Position numbers and translations under genes: made by a program. From assembly GCF_943914565.1 (NCBI RefSeq), contig NZ_CALUCN010000004.1, positions 124,001-188,000 on the forward strand: DNA of 64,000 nt, in the 5' to 3' direction. Positions 16,572-25,665 of this stretch are shown here, in pieces (the first letter of the stretch is position 1; every line of letters starts with the position of its first letter). Source of the stretch: an uncultured Tessaracoccus sp. (GTDB taxonomy: Bacteria > Actinomycetota > Actinomycetes > Propionibacteriales > Propionibacteriaceae). A model generated the notes under the pieces. The model saw only the letters and a list, made by a program, of their open reading frames with translations, ran no database searches and was not told the origin of the DNA.

Positions 16572-16847
16572 GGATAGGCTGGGCGTCTGAAGGTGGCAGG
16601 CAGCCACCCCCAGCCGGAGGGACACCCTCATGGACAGCCCAGCCACCTTCGTCAGGTTCACTTCCAAGTAGCTGCTCTCACGCGAGCTGGACTTCTCGGC
16701 ACGGACTGAGGCTGCTGACGGGCGCGATGGCCTGCCCGAGGGCCGTTCGTCGAGCATGCAACCTCGTGGGGAGTCCTTGCAATCAGCGCTCGGGAGCGCT
16801 GACGCCCCCGCGATTCGTCACGACTGCACCGGCTGCTTGGTCCCGCG

Positions 16848-17682
16848 TCACACGCCCATGCCCCGAGTCATCTCCCGCGAAGCGTTCTCGACAGCACCGA
16901 GAAGGTTGGCAGGTGTGTGCTCAAGCATTGCAAGGACCGTCGATTGAGCGATGTGCACGGCGCGTTCGGGATCCAGGCCCGTGTTGCGCGCGAGTTTCGC
17001 CCAGTGCGTCGGCTGGACCTCGGCCGAGAATCGCGCGCCCCCGATCTTCATCGCGAGCTGCTGGTCGACGGCGGGGAACAGCGCCACTGGAACCACGTCG
17101 TAGAGCGGCGTGAGCGAGTGATCATCGAGGAAGATGGAGTAGTTCTTCCCGTGGGCGTCAGCGTTGCCCACGTGCACGTTGAACGCCAGCCGCTGGATGA
17201 ATCCGTACTGGGCATCCTCACCGGCACACCGGCCGAGGAGTTGGAGGACTTGCTCCGCCCGCACCTCGTACTTCTTGGAAGCGGGCATACCCAACGCCTG
17301 CGCGAAGTCCTCCATGTGCCGACGAGTGCAGACCTCGCCCGTGACCAGCCGGTCGAAGCGCAGGGCCGCCGTCGGGGTCCACCATTGGGCCCCGACCCGT
17401 GCGAGACCGAACTTGCCCTGTGCCCCGCGAGGGACGTCCGGGCCCCTGAGACCGGTGCGGGGACGCACGCCCGGCACGCACGGCGGCGATGGCGGCCTTG
17501 AGCTGGTCCTCGGTCACGAGCGAGCTCTGCTGTCGTTCGGCTCCAGGCCGTTGCGAGGCGGGGAGCAACGACAGCGACGGCGCATCGGGCCCGTCGTAGT
17601 GCAGCGCGATGCCGCCACTGGTGTCCTCGCTGAAGACCGCGACGTGCTCGCCGGCGATCCAGGCGTGCAGCTCCCTGCTCAC
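16848..17682 (-). pseudogene. hipA: Decayed hipA-type toxin kinase gene
   Basis: HipA serine/threonine kinases normally have about 400-440 residues and phosphorylate GltX in the best-studied case. Here the N-terminal part (from GTG 17682, ELHAWIAGEHVAVFSEDTSG) is in one frame. The C-terminal part (GAQGKFGLARVGAQWWTP, RFDRL, HMEDFAQALGMPASKKYEV) is in another. Comparing with family order, about 60-70 residues before KFGL are missing. A further 55-60 or so, holding the THIxKP and NE motifs, are missing between WWTP and RFDR. The catalytic GNADAHGKNYS and PLYDV motifs survive. A frameshift plus two deletions make it very unlikely to be active. It overlaps the antitoxin stop by 4 bp (GTGA), as in an intact hipBA operon. 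Confidence 0.8.
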
Positions 17683-18113
17683 GACTGCTCCGGCAGCTCA
17701 TCACTCGACGGGGGCTCGAGCTCGCGCATCCACGGCCCCGGCGGGCGCGTGGGGATGCCCGTCAGCTGCAGTCGCAGCGCGGACGCCACGCGCAGGATCA
17801 GCGCGATCTCCGGCCGGGCGGTCCCCTGCTCCAGGTCCCACACGAACCGCCGCCCCACCGTCGCTGCCTGCGCGGTCTCCTCGAGCGTCCAGCCGAGTTG
17901 CTCCCGTCGATCGCGGAACAGGGCGGCGAGCGAAGCCCAGTCGTCGAGGTAGTGCTCGGAGGAGAGCGAGTCGAGCAGGCGTCGGTACTGCTCGATGCTC
18001 ACGACGACCGCCACGTCGCGGCCGTGCTTCGTGATCGTCACCGGCGACTCCTCGGCGGCCCGGGTGACGGAGGCGATGCCCCGACGGGCCGCCTCGCTGG
18101 CGCGCATCCTCAT
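17679..18113 (-). CDS. Phd-like / XRE fusion antitoxin (HipB-type)
   Basis: 144-aa protein with an unusual make-up. Residues from about 4 to 50 look like a Phd/YefM antitoxin N-terminus, ending in ITKHGRDVAVVVSIEQY. From about residue 60 an XRE/HipB helix-turn-helix follows (LGWTLEETAQAATVGRRFVW and a downstream RPEIALILRVASAL). HipB proteins repress their own operon and neutralise HipA. Because the downstream hipA is broken, this gene may now be a stand-alone regulator. Start ATG 18113; ATG 18107 is an alternative. Only a weak ribosome site is visible. Confidence 0.78.
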   Translation of the reverse strand: MRMRASEAARRGIASVTRAAEESPVTITKHGRDVAVVVSIEQYRRLLDSLSSEHYLDDWASLAALFRDRREQLGWTLEETAQAATVGRRFVWDLEQGTARPEIALILRVASALRLQLTGIPTRPPGPWMRELEPPSSDELPEQS

Positions 18114-18117
18114 GGGG

Positions 18118-18160
18118 CGAGTGTACAGCTGGGGTCGGGAATGTATACAGAATGTGAGGT
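18118..18160 (-). promoter_or_regulatory. Candidate hipB promoter/operator
   Basis: Upstream of the antitoxin are two short palindromic elements, TGTACA and TGTATAC, separated by about 13 bp. The second supplies a TATACA-like -10 for leftward transcription. The spacing is plausible for an autorepressed toxin-antitoxin operator. This is inference from pattern only. Confidence 0.3.
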
Positions 18161-18195
18161 GTGACCGAGTCCCGGCCTGGTGCGCCTCGAGATCC

Positions 18196-18270
18196 GCACG
18201 GTTTCGTCCCCGCGTGGTGATCTCGGGCCCGAATCCCGGTCGAGATCGCCACGCGGGGACGATTTCGTGC
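18196..18270. repeat. Long imperfect inverted repeat (30-bp arms)
   Basis: Arms at 18196-18225 and 18241-18270 pair over 30 bp with four mismatches around a 15-nt loop. The core 22 bp, starting TCGTCCCCGCGTGG, has one mismatch. It sits 45 bp past the stop of the leftward nanA-like gene. It could be that operon's terminator, or a REP-like mobile hairpin, since it is longer than a normal terminator. Confidence 0.7.
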
Positions 18271-18314
18271 GCCGCGCCCCCGTCGGGCCCCGCCCCCGCG
18301 GCGCGAGCCGCGTC

Positions 18315-19235
18315 TCAGAGCAGGCCGGCGCGCTCCATGACGTGCTTCACGTCGTTGACGAGCTCGCCCTCGAAGCCACGCACGGGGAAGGCCATCTGGT
18401 TGGACTCGATGACGCCCAGCAGCTGCATGGCGGTCTTGAAGGCGCCGATGCCGGCGGCGTCGCCCGAGCGCCCCTTCGCCTGGAACACGATCTCGAAGCC
18501 GGCGCAGATCTCGTCCTGCACCTCACGGGCCAGCGCCCAGTCGCCGGCCTGCGCCGCGTCCCAGAGCTTGCGGTAGCGGACAGGATCGACGTTGGCGTAG
18601 CCGGGCACCACGCCGTCGGCACCCAGCAGCAGCATCCCGTCGACGACGCACTCGTGCCCGGTGAGCAGCGCGAGCGGCGAGCCCTCGGCCCGGTTGAGCG
18701 CGACGAGCCGACGGAAGGCGACGTCGTTGCCGGAGGAATCCTTCACGCCCGCGATGACGCCCTCCTTGCCGAGCGCGACGAGCATCTCGTGGTCGAGCTT
18801 CACCCCGCCCAGCCGCACGGGCACGTCGTAGGCGAACAGCGGCACGTCGATCGCGGCCGCGATCGCACGGAAGTGGTCGGCGATCTCCTCGGGCGAGTTG
18901 ATCGCGTAGAAGGGGCACGTCGCGACGATGGCCTCGGCGCCCAGCCCCACCATCCGTCGCGCCTGGTCGATGACGCGGGCCTGCGTCGTGTCGATCGCGC
19001 CGGCCAAGACGGGCACCCGCCCGTCCACCTTCGCCACGACGCGTTCGACGACCTGCGCACGCTGCTCGTCGGTGAGGTACGCCACCTCACCCGACGACCC
19101 CATGAGGAACAGCCCGTCCATGCCCCCGCCGACGAGGTGCTCCACGACGCGGTCCAGGCTCGCGAGGTCGATCGCCCCCTCTGCGGTGAACGGGGTGACG
19201 ACGGGTGGGATGAGGCCGGTGAAACGGCGGTCCAT
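18315..19235 (-). CDS. nanA: DapA-family aldolase, probable N-acetylneuraminate lyase
   Basis: 306-aa class I aldolase of the DHDPS/NAL family. The GSSGEVAYL motif, the FYAINSPEE tyrosine region and the Schiff-base lysine in IAGVKDSSGN are all present. Sequence alone does not separate sialate lyase from other family members. However, the gene ends an operon encoding a sialic-acid-type ABC importer and lies beside nanE and nanK homologues, so cleavage of N-acetylneuraminate to ManNAc and pyruvate is the best reading. AAAGGAA precedes ATG 19235. It starts 19 bp after the ATPase gene. Confidence 0.8.
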   Translation of the reverse strand: MDRRFTGLIPPVVTPFTAEGAIDLASLDRVVEHLVGGGMDGLFLMGSSGEVAYLTDEQRAQVVERVVAKVDGRVPVLAGAIDTTQARVIDQARRMVGLGAEAIVATCPFYAINSPEEIADHFRAIAAAIDVPLFAYDVPVRLGGVKLDHEMLVALGKEGVIAGVKDSSGNDVAFRRLVALNRAEGSPLALLTGHECVVDGMLLLGADGVVPGYANVDPVRYRKLWDAAQAGDWALAREVQDEICAGFEIVFQAKGRSGDAAGIGAFKTAMQLLGVIESNQMAFPVRGFEGELVNDVKHVMERAGLL

Positions 19236-19254
19236 GGTGGTTCCTTTCGAGGGG

Positions 19255-20061
19255 TCAGATGAGCGATGGGACGGCGGAGAGAAGGGTGCGCGTGTAAGGG
19301 TGCGCGGGGGCGGAGAACAGGGCCTCCGTCGTGTTCTCCTCCACGATCTGGCCGGCGTTCATGACGGCGATGCGGTCGGAGATGTAGCGCACGGTGTTGA
19401 TGTCGTGCGAGATGAACACCAGCCCGAGCCCCAGCGACCCCTTGAGGTCCTGCAGCAGGTTCAGCACCTGCGCGCGGACCGAGACGTCGAGGGCCGACGT
19501 GGGCTCGTCGGCGATGATCACGTCCGGGTCGAGCGCCAGGGCGCGGGCGATCGCGACGCGTTGTCGCTGCCCACCGGAGATCTGGCGGGGCAGCACGTCG
19601 AGGGCGCTCTGCGGGAGGCCGACGACGTTGAGCAGGTCCTTCACGCGCGCCTCGCGCTCCTTGGGCGAGCCGACGCCGTGGACGTTCAGCGGGTCCATGA
19701 GCGTGTCGCGGACGATCATGCGCGGGTTGAGCGCCGTCGCCGGGTCCTGGAAGACCATCGACACCGAGCGCCCCATGGCCTTCTTCATCCCCGACGAGTG
19801 CCTGAGCCGCTGCCCCTTGAACAGCACCTCGCCTCTGGTGGCGTCCTGCAGCCCCACCATCACCCGGGCGGTGGTGGACTTGCCGCAGCCGGACTCCCCC
19901 ACGATGCCGAGCGTGCGGCCGCGGAAGACCTGGAGGTTCACGTCGTTGACGGCGTGCACGGTGTCGGGCTTGAACAGCGACCCGGTGCGCGACTTGTGCA
20001 CGACGTGGACGCCGCGCAGCTCGATGACCGGATCGTCCTCGGTCCACGGCTTCCCACTCAT
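19255..20061 (-). CDS. ABC importer ATPase, DppF/OppF type
   Basis: 268-aa ATP-binding subunit of a peptide/opine-class importer. Walker A is GESGCGKST, the signature is ISGGQRQRVAIARAL and Walker B is DVIIADEPTSALD. The C-terminal stretch with ALFSAPAHPYTRTLLSAVP is typical of OppF/DppF proteins. It overlaps the upstream permease-ATPase gene by 4 bp. With that gene's ATPase half it would form the two nucleotide-binding domains of the importer. Confidence 0.92.
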   Translation of the reverse strand: MSGKPWTEDDPVIELRGVHVVHKSRTGSLFKPDTVHAVNDVNLQVFRGRTLGIVGESGCGKSTTARVMVGLQDATRGEVLFKGQRLRHSSGMKKAMGRSVSMVFQDPATALNPRMIVRDTLMDPLNVHGVGSPKEREARVKDLLNVVGLPQSALDVLPRQISGGQRQRVAIARALALDPDVIIADEPTSALDVSVRAQVLNLLQDLKGSLGLGLVFISHDINTVRYISDRIAVMNAGQIVEENTTEALFSAPAHPYTRTLLSAVPSLI

Positions 20062-22130
20062 CGGGATCCCTCCTTCGCGAGCACGGCTTCGAGCTCGGGC
20101 GTGATGGCGAACAGGTGGTCAGGGCTGCCCCCGACCGGCTTCAGCACCGGACGCGTGTCCAGACCCACCGTCGGGTGGCTCGACCTGGGCGCGAACCGGT
20201 CCCCGACGACGAACTCCCTGGGCGACGGCACCGTGCCGCGCACCTGGTGGAGACGGTCGGCGCCGGACTCGATCGACAGCACCGCGCCCAGCAGGCCGCG
20301 GGTGTACTCGTGGGTCGGGCTCGTGAGCAGCTCCATCGTCGGCGCCTGCTCGACGACCTGGCCCGCGTACATCACGGTGATCCGGTGGGCGAGCTGGGCG
20401 ACGAGCGCGAGGTCGTGGCTCACGAACACCATCGAGAAGCCCAGCTCCTCACGCAGCTCGTTGAGGAGGTCGACGACCTGCTTCTGCACGGTCACGTCGA
20501 GCGCGGTGGTGGGCTCGTCGGCGATGACGAGGCTCGGGTCGCGGGTGAGCGCCATCGCGATGAGCACGCGCTGCCGCTGCCCGCCGGAGAGTTCGTGGGG
20601 GTAGGACTGCAGCGTACGCTTCGGGTCGAGGCCGACGAGTTCGAGCAGGTCCCCCGCACTGCGGGTGCCGCCCCGACGGGTCAGCTGCCGCAACTGCGTC
20701 CTGACCAGCATCGACGGGTTGAGGCTCGACAGCGCGTCCTGGTAGATCATCGACAGCTCGTGGCCGCGCAGGGCGTTGTGCTGCTCGGGTGTGATCCCCA
20801 GGAGGTCCTGGCCGCGGTACAGGATCTCGCCCTCGAGCCGCGCGGTCTTCGGCAGCAGCCCCATGATCGCCATCGACGTGATCGACTTGCCGCAGCCGGA
20901 CTCGCCGACGAGGCCCATCGTCTCGCCCGGGCGGACGGAGAACGACACGTTGTCGACGACGGCGACGTCGCCGTGCTGCTGCGGGAACCGGATGGAGAGG
21001 TTGCGCACCTCGAGGATCGGCTCGGCGTCGCCCTCGTAGGTGAGGCGGTCGCGACGCTCGAGCTCGGCCTCGCGCAGGTGCTGGAGCCTCGTCGCGAGCG
21101 GGACGGACGCCTCGGTCTGCCGCACGAGTTTCGTGAGCGGCCCGGCCTCGGCCTCCTCCTCGACGTGCTCCTCCTCCGCGGTGACGTCGACGGCGACCTT
21201 GATCCTGGGCGAGGCCATCGCGTCGGTGAGGCCCTCGGAGAGCACGTTCAGGCACAAGGTGGTGATGAGGATCATCAGGCCGGGGAAGAACGTCACCCAC
21301 CAGTGGCCGGACAGCAGCAACTCCTTGCCCTCGGAGAGCATGTTGCCCCAGGTGGGGGTGTTGACCGACTTGATGCCGGCGCCGATGAACGACAGCGACG
21401 CCTCGAACACGATCGCGTCGGCGACGAGCACGGTGGCGAACACCATGATCGGCGCGATGCAGTTGCGCGTGACATGCTTGGCGAGGATCCACGACGTGCG
21501 CGCGCCCATCACCTTCGACGCGGCGACGTAGTCCTCGCCCATCTCGGACAGCACGTTCGCCCGCACGACGCGGGTGAGCTGCGGCACGTACATGATCGCG
21601 ATCGCGACGATGATGACCGGCAGCATCGGGAAGCGCGTCGACAGCGCGAGCACCAGCACCGCGGCGAGCGCGATGCCCGGGAAGCTCATCACCACGTCGA
21701 GGGTGCGCATGAGCACCTCGGAGACCCACTTGCGCGACGTCGCGGCGATCGACCCGAGCACGGCTGCGACGACGAGCGCCAGGCCCGTCGCGGACAGGCC
21801 GACGATGATCGACACCCGGGCGCCGTGGAGGATGCGGGAGAGCACGTCGCGGCCGGAGCCGTCGGTGCCGAAGAGGAACTCCCCCGACGGGGGCACGGAG
21901 TTGTCGGGAATCACCTGCTCGCCCACGCCTTCGATGACGACGGTGCGGCCGCCCTCGGCGAGCCCCGTCGCGGCGGGGTCGTGGGGCGCGATCCAGGGCG
22001 CGAACACCCCGAGGACCACGACCACGAGCAGCACGATGACCGCGATGCGCGACCCCCAGGGCATGGCGCGCCATCCCTGGAAGCGCAGGCCCGGTCGGGT
22101 GGCCTTCTCGAACTGGCTACGCACGGGCAT
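20058..22130 (-). CDS. ABC importer permease-ATPase fusion (DppC-DppD type)
   Basis: 690-aa fusion. Residues up to about 300 form a DppC-type permease (IAVIVLLVVVVLGVFAPWIA near the start, EAA-loop-like segment YVAASKVMGARTSWIL). After an acidic linker, a DppD-type ATPase starts at about residue 370, with Walker A GESGCGKSI, signature LSGGQRQRVLIAM and Walker B LVIADEPTTALD. Such permease-ATPase fusions are known in sialic-acid importers of the Sat/Sia type in other bacteria, which supports the substrate guess. It overlaps the DppB-type permease gene by 1 bp. Confidence 0.9.
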   Translation of the reverse strand: MPVRSQFEKATRPGLRFQGWRAMPWGSRIAVIVLLVVVVLGVFAPWIAPHDPAATGLAEGGRTVVIEGVGEQVIPDNSVPPSGEFLFGTDGSGRDVLSRILHGARVSIIVGLSATGLALVVAAVLGSIAATSRKWVSEVLMRTLDVVMSFPGIALAAVLVLALSTRFPMLPVIIVAIAIMYVPQLTRVVRANVLSEMGEDYVAASKVMGARTSWILAKHVTRNCIAPIMVFATVLVADAIVFEASLSFIGAGIKSVNTPTWGNMLSEGKELLLSGHWWVTFFPGLMILITTLCLNVLSEGLTDAMASPRIKVAVDVTAEEEHVEEEAEAGPLTKLVRQTEASVPLATRLQHLREAELERRDRLTYEGDAEPILEVRNLSIRFPQQHGDVAVVDNVSFSVRPGETMGLVGESGCGKSITSMAIMGLLPKTARLEGEILYRGQDLLGITPEQHNALRGHELSMIYQDALSSLNPSMLVRTQLRQLTRRGGTRSAGDLLELVGLDPKRTLQSYPHELSGGQRQRVLIAMALTRDPSLVIADEPTTALDVTVQKQVVDLLNELREELGFSMVFVSHDLALVAQLAHRITVMYAGQVVEQAPTMELLTSPTHEYTRGLLGAVLSIESGADRLHQVRGTVPSPREFVVGDRFAPRSSHPTVGLDTRPVLKPVGGSPDHLFAITPELEAVLAKEGSR

Positions 22131-23095
22131 CAGACGCTCCTGATCCTCGGGTTGACGAGCACGTAGAGGATGTCAACCACGATGTTGATGATGATGAAGG
22201 CCAGCGCGATGGTGATGGACACGCCCTGCACGATGTTCACGTCGTTGCGGGTGATGCCTTGGAAGATCAGCTGGCCCATGCCCTGGATGTTGAAGATCAT
22301 CTCGATGACGACGGCGCCGCCCATCGCGTAGCCGATGCGCAGGCCGAGCACCGTGATGGGGGTGATGAGCGCGTTGCGCAGCACGTTGCGGCCGACGACC
22401 TCCGACTTCGGGATGCCGGCGCCGATCGCGGTGCGCACGTAGTCCTTGTCGAGCTCCTCCACCATCGACGTGCGCACGACGCGGGTGAGCGAGCCGGCGA
22501 TGGGCACCGCGATCGCGATGATCGGCAGCGTCGCCTGCCTGAGGTACGTGGCGGGGTCATCGGCGAACGGCACCCAGTTGCTCACCAGCGCGGCGAACGT
22601 GCCCGAGCCGCCGGGGATGTCGCCCCACGCCTGGATCATGAGCAGCGCGAGCCAGAACGACGGCGTGGCCAGGAACAGGATCGACAGCACCCGGATGAGC
22701 TGGTCGGGCCACCGGTCCCGGTAGAGGGCCGCGACGACGCCCAGCACCGTCGCCATGATCGCGGCGAGCAGGATGCCGATGAACGCGAGCTGCAGGGTGA
22801 TGGGGAACGAGTAGCCCACCATGTCCGAGATCGACACCCCGTTGAACGACGTGCCCAGGTCTCCCTGCACGAGTCCGACGAGGTAGTCCCAGTACCGCTT
22901 GAGGAGGGGGTCGTCGAGGTTGTGCGCGACGCGGTACGCCTCGAGCGCCTCGGGCGACGCGGACTCGCCCAGCGCGAGCCGGGCCGGGTCGGCGCTGGAG
23001 AGGGACATGACGAGGAAGACGAGCAACGTCACGCCCAACACCATCACCGGCAACGCCAGCAGGCGCCGGAGGATGAGGTTGAGAAGTCTGGACAC
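22130..23095 (-). CDS. ABC importer permease, DppB type
   Basis: 321-aa integral membrane protein with about six helices. It has the family N-terminus (RLLALPVMVLGVTLLVFLVM) and the EAA-like loop DKDYVRTAIGAGIPKSEVVG. It forms the membrane channel together with the permease half of the fusion protein. It is the second gene of the operon, 98 bp after the binding-protein gene; that gap is GC-rich with short inverted repeats and could set different expression levels. Confidence 0.92.
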   Translation of the reverse strand: MSRLLNLILRRLLALPVMVLGVTLLVFLVMSLSSADPARLALGESASPEALEAYRVAHNLDDPLLKRYWDYLVGLVQGDLGTSFNGVSISDMVGYSFPITLQLAFIGILLAAIMATVLGVVAALYRDRWPDQLIRVLSILFLATPSFWLALLMIQAWGDIPGGSGTFAALVSNWVPFADDPATYLRQATLPIIAIAVPIAGSLTRVVRTSMVEELDKDYVRTAIGAGIPKSEVVGRNVLRNALITPITVLGLRIGYAMGGAVVIEMIFNIQGMGQLIFQGITRNDVNIVQGVSITIALAFIIINIVVDILYVLVNPRIRSV

Positions 23096-23193
23096 GCGCG
23101 AGGCTCCTTTGCGGTTGCGGGGTCAGGACCGGGGGCGGGTGGTGGGCCGGCCGGGCGTCGGCGCGGGGCTGACCCACCGTCGGGGCTGTGCGA

Positions 23194-24804
23194 CTACTCG
23201 GTGCTGCCCACGCCGACGAAGGACAGGCCGGTCAGCGAGATCGGCTTGAAGTCGGTGAGGGTCTTTCCGTTGTAGGCCGTGGGCGACTTGCGGTGCAGCA
23301 GCGGGTACAGCGGCACCTCCTCCGAGACGAGGTCGAAGATCGCGTGCCAGTGGCCCTTCTGCTCGTCGCCCTCGGTCTGGCTGGCCTTCTCGAGCAGGTC
23401 CTGGACCTTCTTGTACGACTCGCTGCCCTTCCAGTGCTGCCGCTGGTCGGTCCACACGTCGGCGGCGTACCACCAGCGCAGGAGGAGGTCGGCGTCGTCG
23501 CCGAACACCGACGGGTCGCCGGGGGCCACGACGATGTCGAACGCGTCGGGCTTGCCGTCGATGGTGCCGTAGACGTCAGAAGACTTCTTCTCCTCGAAGT
23601 CCACCTGCAGCCCGATGGCCTCGATGTTCTGCTTGATGATCGGGCGCACGGCGGCGAACCAGCCGTGGTCCGAGCACAGCAGGCGGGTCTTCTTCAGCCC
23701 GGTCTCGGCGATGAGCGCCTTGGCCTTCTCCACGTCGTGGCTGTAGACGACCTTGGCCTTCTTGTAGGCGGGGTGGTCCTCGTGGAGGAAGCAGGTGGCG
23801 GGCGCGGCGAGGTTGGCCATGCCCTGCTTGCAGATCGCGTCGTAGTCGAGTGCGTAGAGGATGGCCTGGCGGTTGCGGACGTCCTTCATCGCCTCCGAGA
23901 CGCAGTTGAACATCGCGAAGATCAGGCCGAAGCCCTGGACGGCGGCAACCTTGTAGGGGTCCTTGAAGCTGCCGAGGTCGGCGGCGCCGACGGCGTCGAT
24001 GGCCTGCACGGAGCCCGAGGAGAGGGCGTTGGTGCGGGTGGTGTTGTCGGGGACGATCTTCCACTCCATCGCCTTCGCCAGCGCGGGCTTCGGGCCGGTG
24101 TAGTCGTCGAAGCGCTCGAACTTCACAGTCTGGCTCGAGGCGCCGTTGTCGGTCATCGTGTAGGGGCCGGTGCCGACGGGGTTCATGTCGAACGCGGCCG
24201 CGTCGGCCGTCGAGTCCTTCTTCGGCACGATCTTCACCACGGAGAGACGCTCTGCGACGAGCGAGAAGGGGTACTTCAGCTTGATGGTGACCGTCTTGTC
24301 GTCCTTCTTCTCGACCTTGTCGAGGAACTCGATGAAGGAGGCGTAGAGGGAGTTGTTGGCCGGGTCGAGAACGCGTTCGAAGGAGTGCACGACGTCGTCG
24401 GTGGTGACGTCGGCGCCGTTGTGGAACTTCGCGCCGTCGCGGAGGGTGACCTCGTAGGTGGTGTCGTCGACCTGCTTCGGGAGGTCCGCACCGAGCGCGG
24501 CGTAGCACTCGCGGCTGGCGGGGTCGAGCTCGGTGAGGCCCTCGAGGGTGTGCCAGTTGACCGCGACGGTGAGGGCGGAGGTGGTCGTCATCGGGTCGTA
24601 GCCGTTGGTGCCCAGCTCGTAGGAGATGCCGGCCTTGATCGTGCCGTCCTTGTTGGCCTCCGCGCCCGCGGCCGACCCACTCCCGGCGGCCGACGGCGGC
24701 GTGCCCTTGCCGCCCCCACAGGCGGAGACGGAGACGGCGATGCCCGCGGCGGCGGTGAAGACGCCGGAGAGCCGGACGAAGTTGCGGCGGTCGATGTTCA
24801 TCAT
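23194..24804 (-). CDS. Extracellular solute-binding lipoprotein, family 5, probable sialic acid importer
   Basis: 536-aa SBP_bac_5 protein. The signal has a twin-arginine segment DRRNFVR, a hydrophobic stretch and the lipobox VSAC followed by GGG, indicating a Tat-exported lipoprotein. Family features include GTNGYDPMTTT near the start and KFHNGADVTTDDVVHSFERV. The open frame continues far upstream, but ATG 24804 fits the signal peptide and follows AGGGG. ATG 24801 is the next codon. It is the first gene of the importer operon. Substrate assignment comes from the neighbouring nan-type genes, not from the protein itself. Confidence 0.9.
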   Translation of the reverse strand: MMNIDRRNFVRLSGVFTAAAGIAVSVSACGGGKGTPPSAAGSGSAAGAEANKDGTIKAGISYELGTNGYDPMTTTSALTVAVNWHTLEGLTELDPASRECYAALGADLPKQVDDTTYEVTLRDGAKFHNGADVTTDDVVHSFERVLDPANNSLYASFIEFLDKVEKKDDKTVTIKLKYPFSLVAERLSVVKIVPKKDSTADAAAFDMNPVGTGPYTMTDNGASSQTVKFERFDDYTGPKPALAKAMEWKIVPDNTTRTNALSSGSVQAIDAVGAADLGSFKDPYKVAAVQGFGLIFAMFNCVSEAMKDVRNRQAILYALDYDAICKQGMANLAAPATCFLHEDHPAYKKAKVVYSHDVEKAKALIAETGLKKTRLLCSDHGWFAAVRPIIKQNIEAIGLQVDFEEKKSSDVYGTIDGKPDAFDIVVAPGDPSVFGDDADLLLRWWYAADVWTDQRQHWKGSESYKKVQDLLEKASQTEGDEQKGHWHAIFDLVSEEVPLYPLLHRKSPTAYNGKTLTDFKPISLTGLSFVGVGSTE

Positions 24805-24924
24805 TGAAACCCCTATGTTGTCTGACGTCCTATGTCTGACGTATGTTGATTGGAGTGTAACATGTCCGAAGACGGAGCCGACACCCCCGGTGTCGAACGT
24901 CACCGAATCGAGATGTGAGGAAGC
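24805..24924. promoter_or_regulatory. Divergent promoter with FadR-type operator pair
   Basis: Intergenic region between the importer operon and the GntR regulator. Two copies of a TGTCTGACGT element (24818-24828 and 24832-24842) lie 14 bp apart. Each contains GT-N3-AC, the core pattern of FadR-subfamily sites. They sit just upstream of the binding-protein start, where a repressor would block transcription. Confidence 0.55.
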
Positions 24925-25662
24925 ATGAGCACCACGCAGCGCGCGGAGCTGGCGACGAAGCCACGGACTCCCGGCCAGGCCGCGACGACGATGTCGGCCA
25001 TCAAGGACTACATCCTCCACCAAGGGCTGGGCCCCGGTGACCCCCTCCCCACCGAGAGCCAGATCTGCGATCGGCTGGGGGTCTCGCGGTCGTCGGTGCG
25101 GGAGGCCGTGCGGACGCTCAGCGCCCTGGACATCGTCGAGGTCCGCCACGGGCACGGCACGTTCGTCGGCAACGTCTCGATGCATCCCATGGTGGAACTG
25201 CTCGTCTTCCGCGGGATGCTGAACCCCGGCGACGACTACCGCGCCCTGACCGAGATCGTCGAGGTCCGCCAGGCGCTCGACCAGGCGTTCGCGCCGCCGG
25301 TGTGCGAAGCGTGGAAGGGCGAGGAGGACCGCGAGCTGCACACCGCCGTCGACGAGATGGAGGAGCTCGCGGGGCACGGCAAGTCGTTCCCCGAGCAGGA
25401 CCGCTTCTTCCACTCCCGTCTGCTCGCGCCGCTGGAGAACAAGCTCTTCCGACAGCTCACCGAAGCCTTCTGGGACGTGCACATGATCACCGCGCCGCGA
25501 CTGGCAGTGCCGCGCCCGCACGACATCCACGACACCGCGCGGGCGCACCGCGACATGCTCGCCGCCGCCGAGGCCGGCGACGTCGAGGCGTACCAGACCG
25601 CCGTCGAGGCGCACTACCTCCCGCTGCTGAAGAACCTCAGCGTGGCCGGCGCGGCCCGCTGA
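24925..25662 (+). CDS. nanR: GntR/FadR-family regulator of the sialic-acid-type locus
   Basis: 245-aa transcription factor. The N-terminal winged helix has LPTESQICDRLGVSRSSVRE, and the C-terminal all-helical FCD domain carries metal-ligand candidates (HSRLLAPLENKLF and AHRDMLAAAEAGD). FadR-subfamily regulators bind small acids and act as repressors. It is divergent from the importer operon and convergent with nanE, with only 3 bp between stops, so it is well placed to control the locus. The symbol is assigned by context. AGGAAGC precedes ATG 24925. Confidence 0.85.
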   Translation: MSTTQRAELATKPRTPGQAATTMSAIKDYILHQGLGPGDPLPTESQICDRLGVSRSSVREAVRTLSALDIVEVRHGHGTFVGNVSMHPMVELLVFRGMLNPGDDYRALTEIVEVRQALDQAFAPPVCEAWKGEEDRELHTAVDEMEELAGHGKSFPEQDRFFHSRLLAPLENKLFRQLTEAFWDVHMITAPRLAVPRPHDIHDTARAHRDMLAAAEAGDVEAYQTAVEAHYLPLLKNLSVAGAAR

Positions 25663-25665
25663 GGG

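Noticed and set aside
16631..16672. 13-codon frame with a GGAGGG ribosome site downstream of the array
   Set aside because: Too short, no known leader peptide, and it overlaps inverted repeats that more likely serve as a terminator.
15803..16757. Overlapping open frames with GSSPLARGA/IIPARAGST-type repeats
   Set aside because: They are translations of the CRISPR repeats and spacers, not proteins.
16848..17477. 209-codon C-terminal HipA fragment as an intact short toxin
   Set aside because: It lacks the N-terminal domain and the THIxKP/NE block, has no ribosome site, and its missing N-terminus lies in another frame directly upstream.
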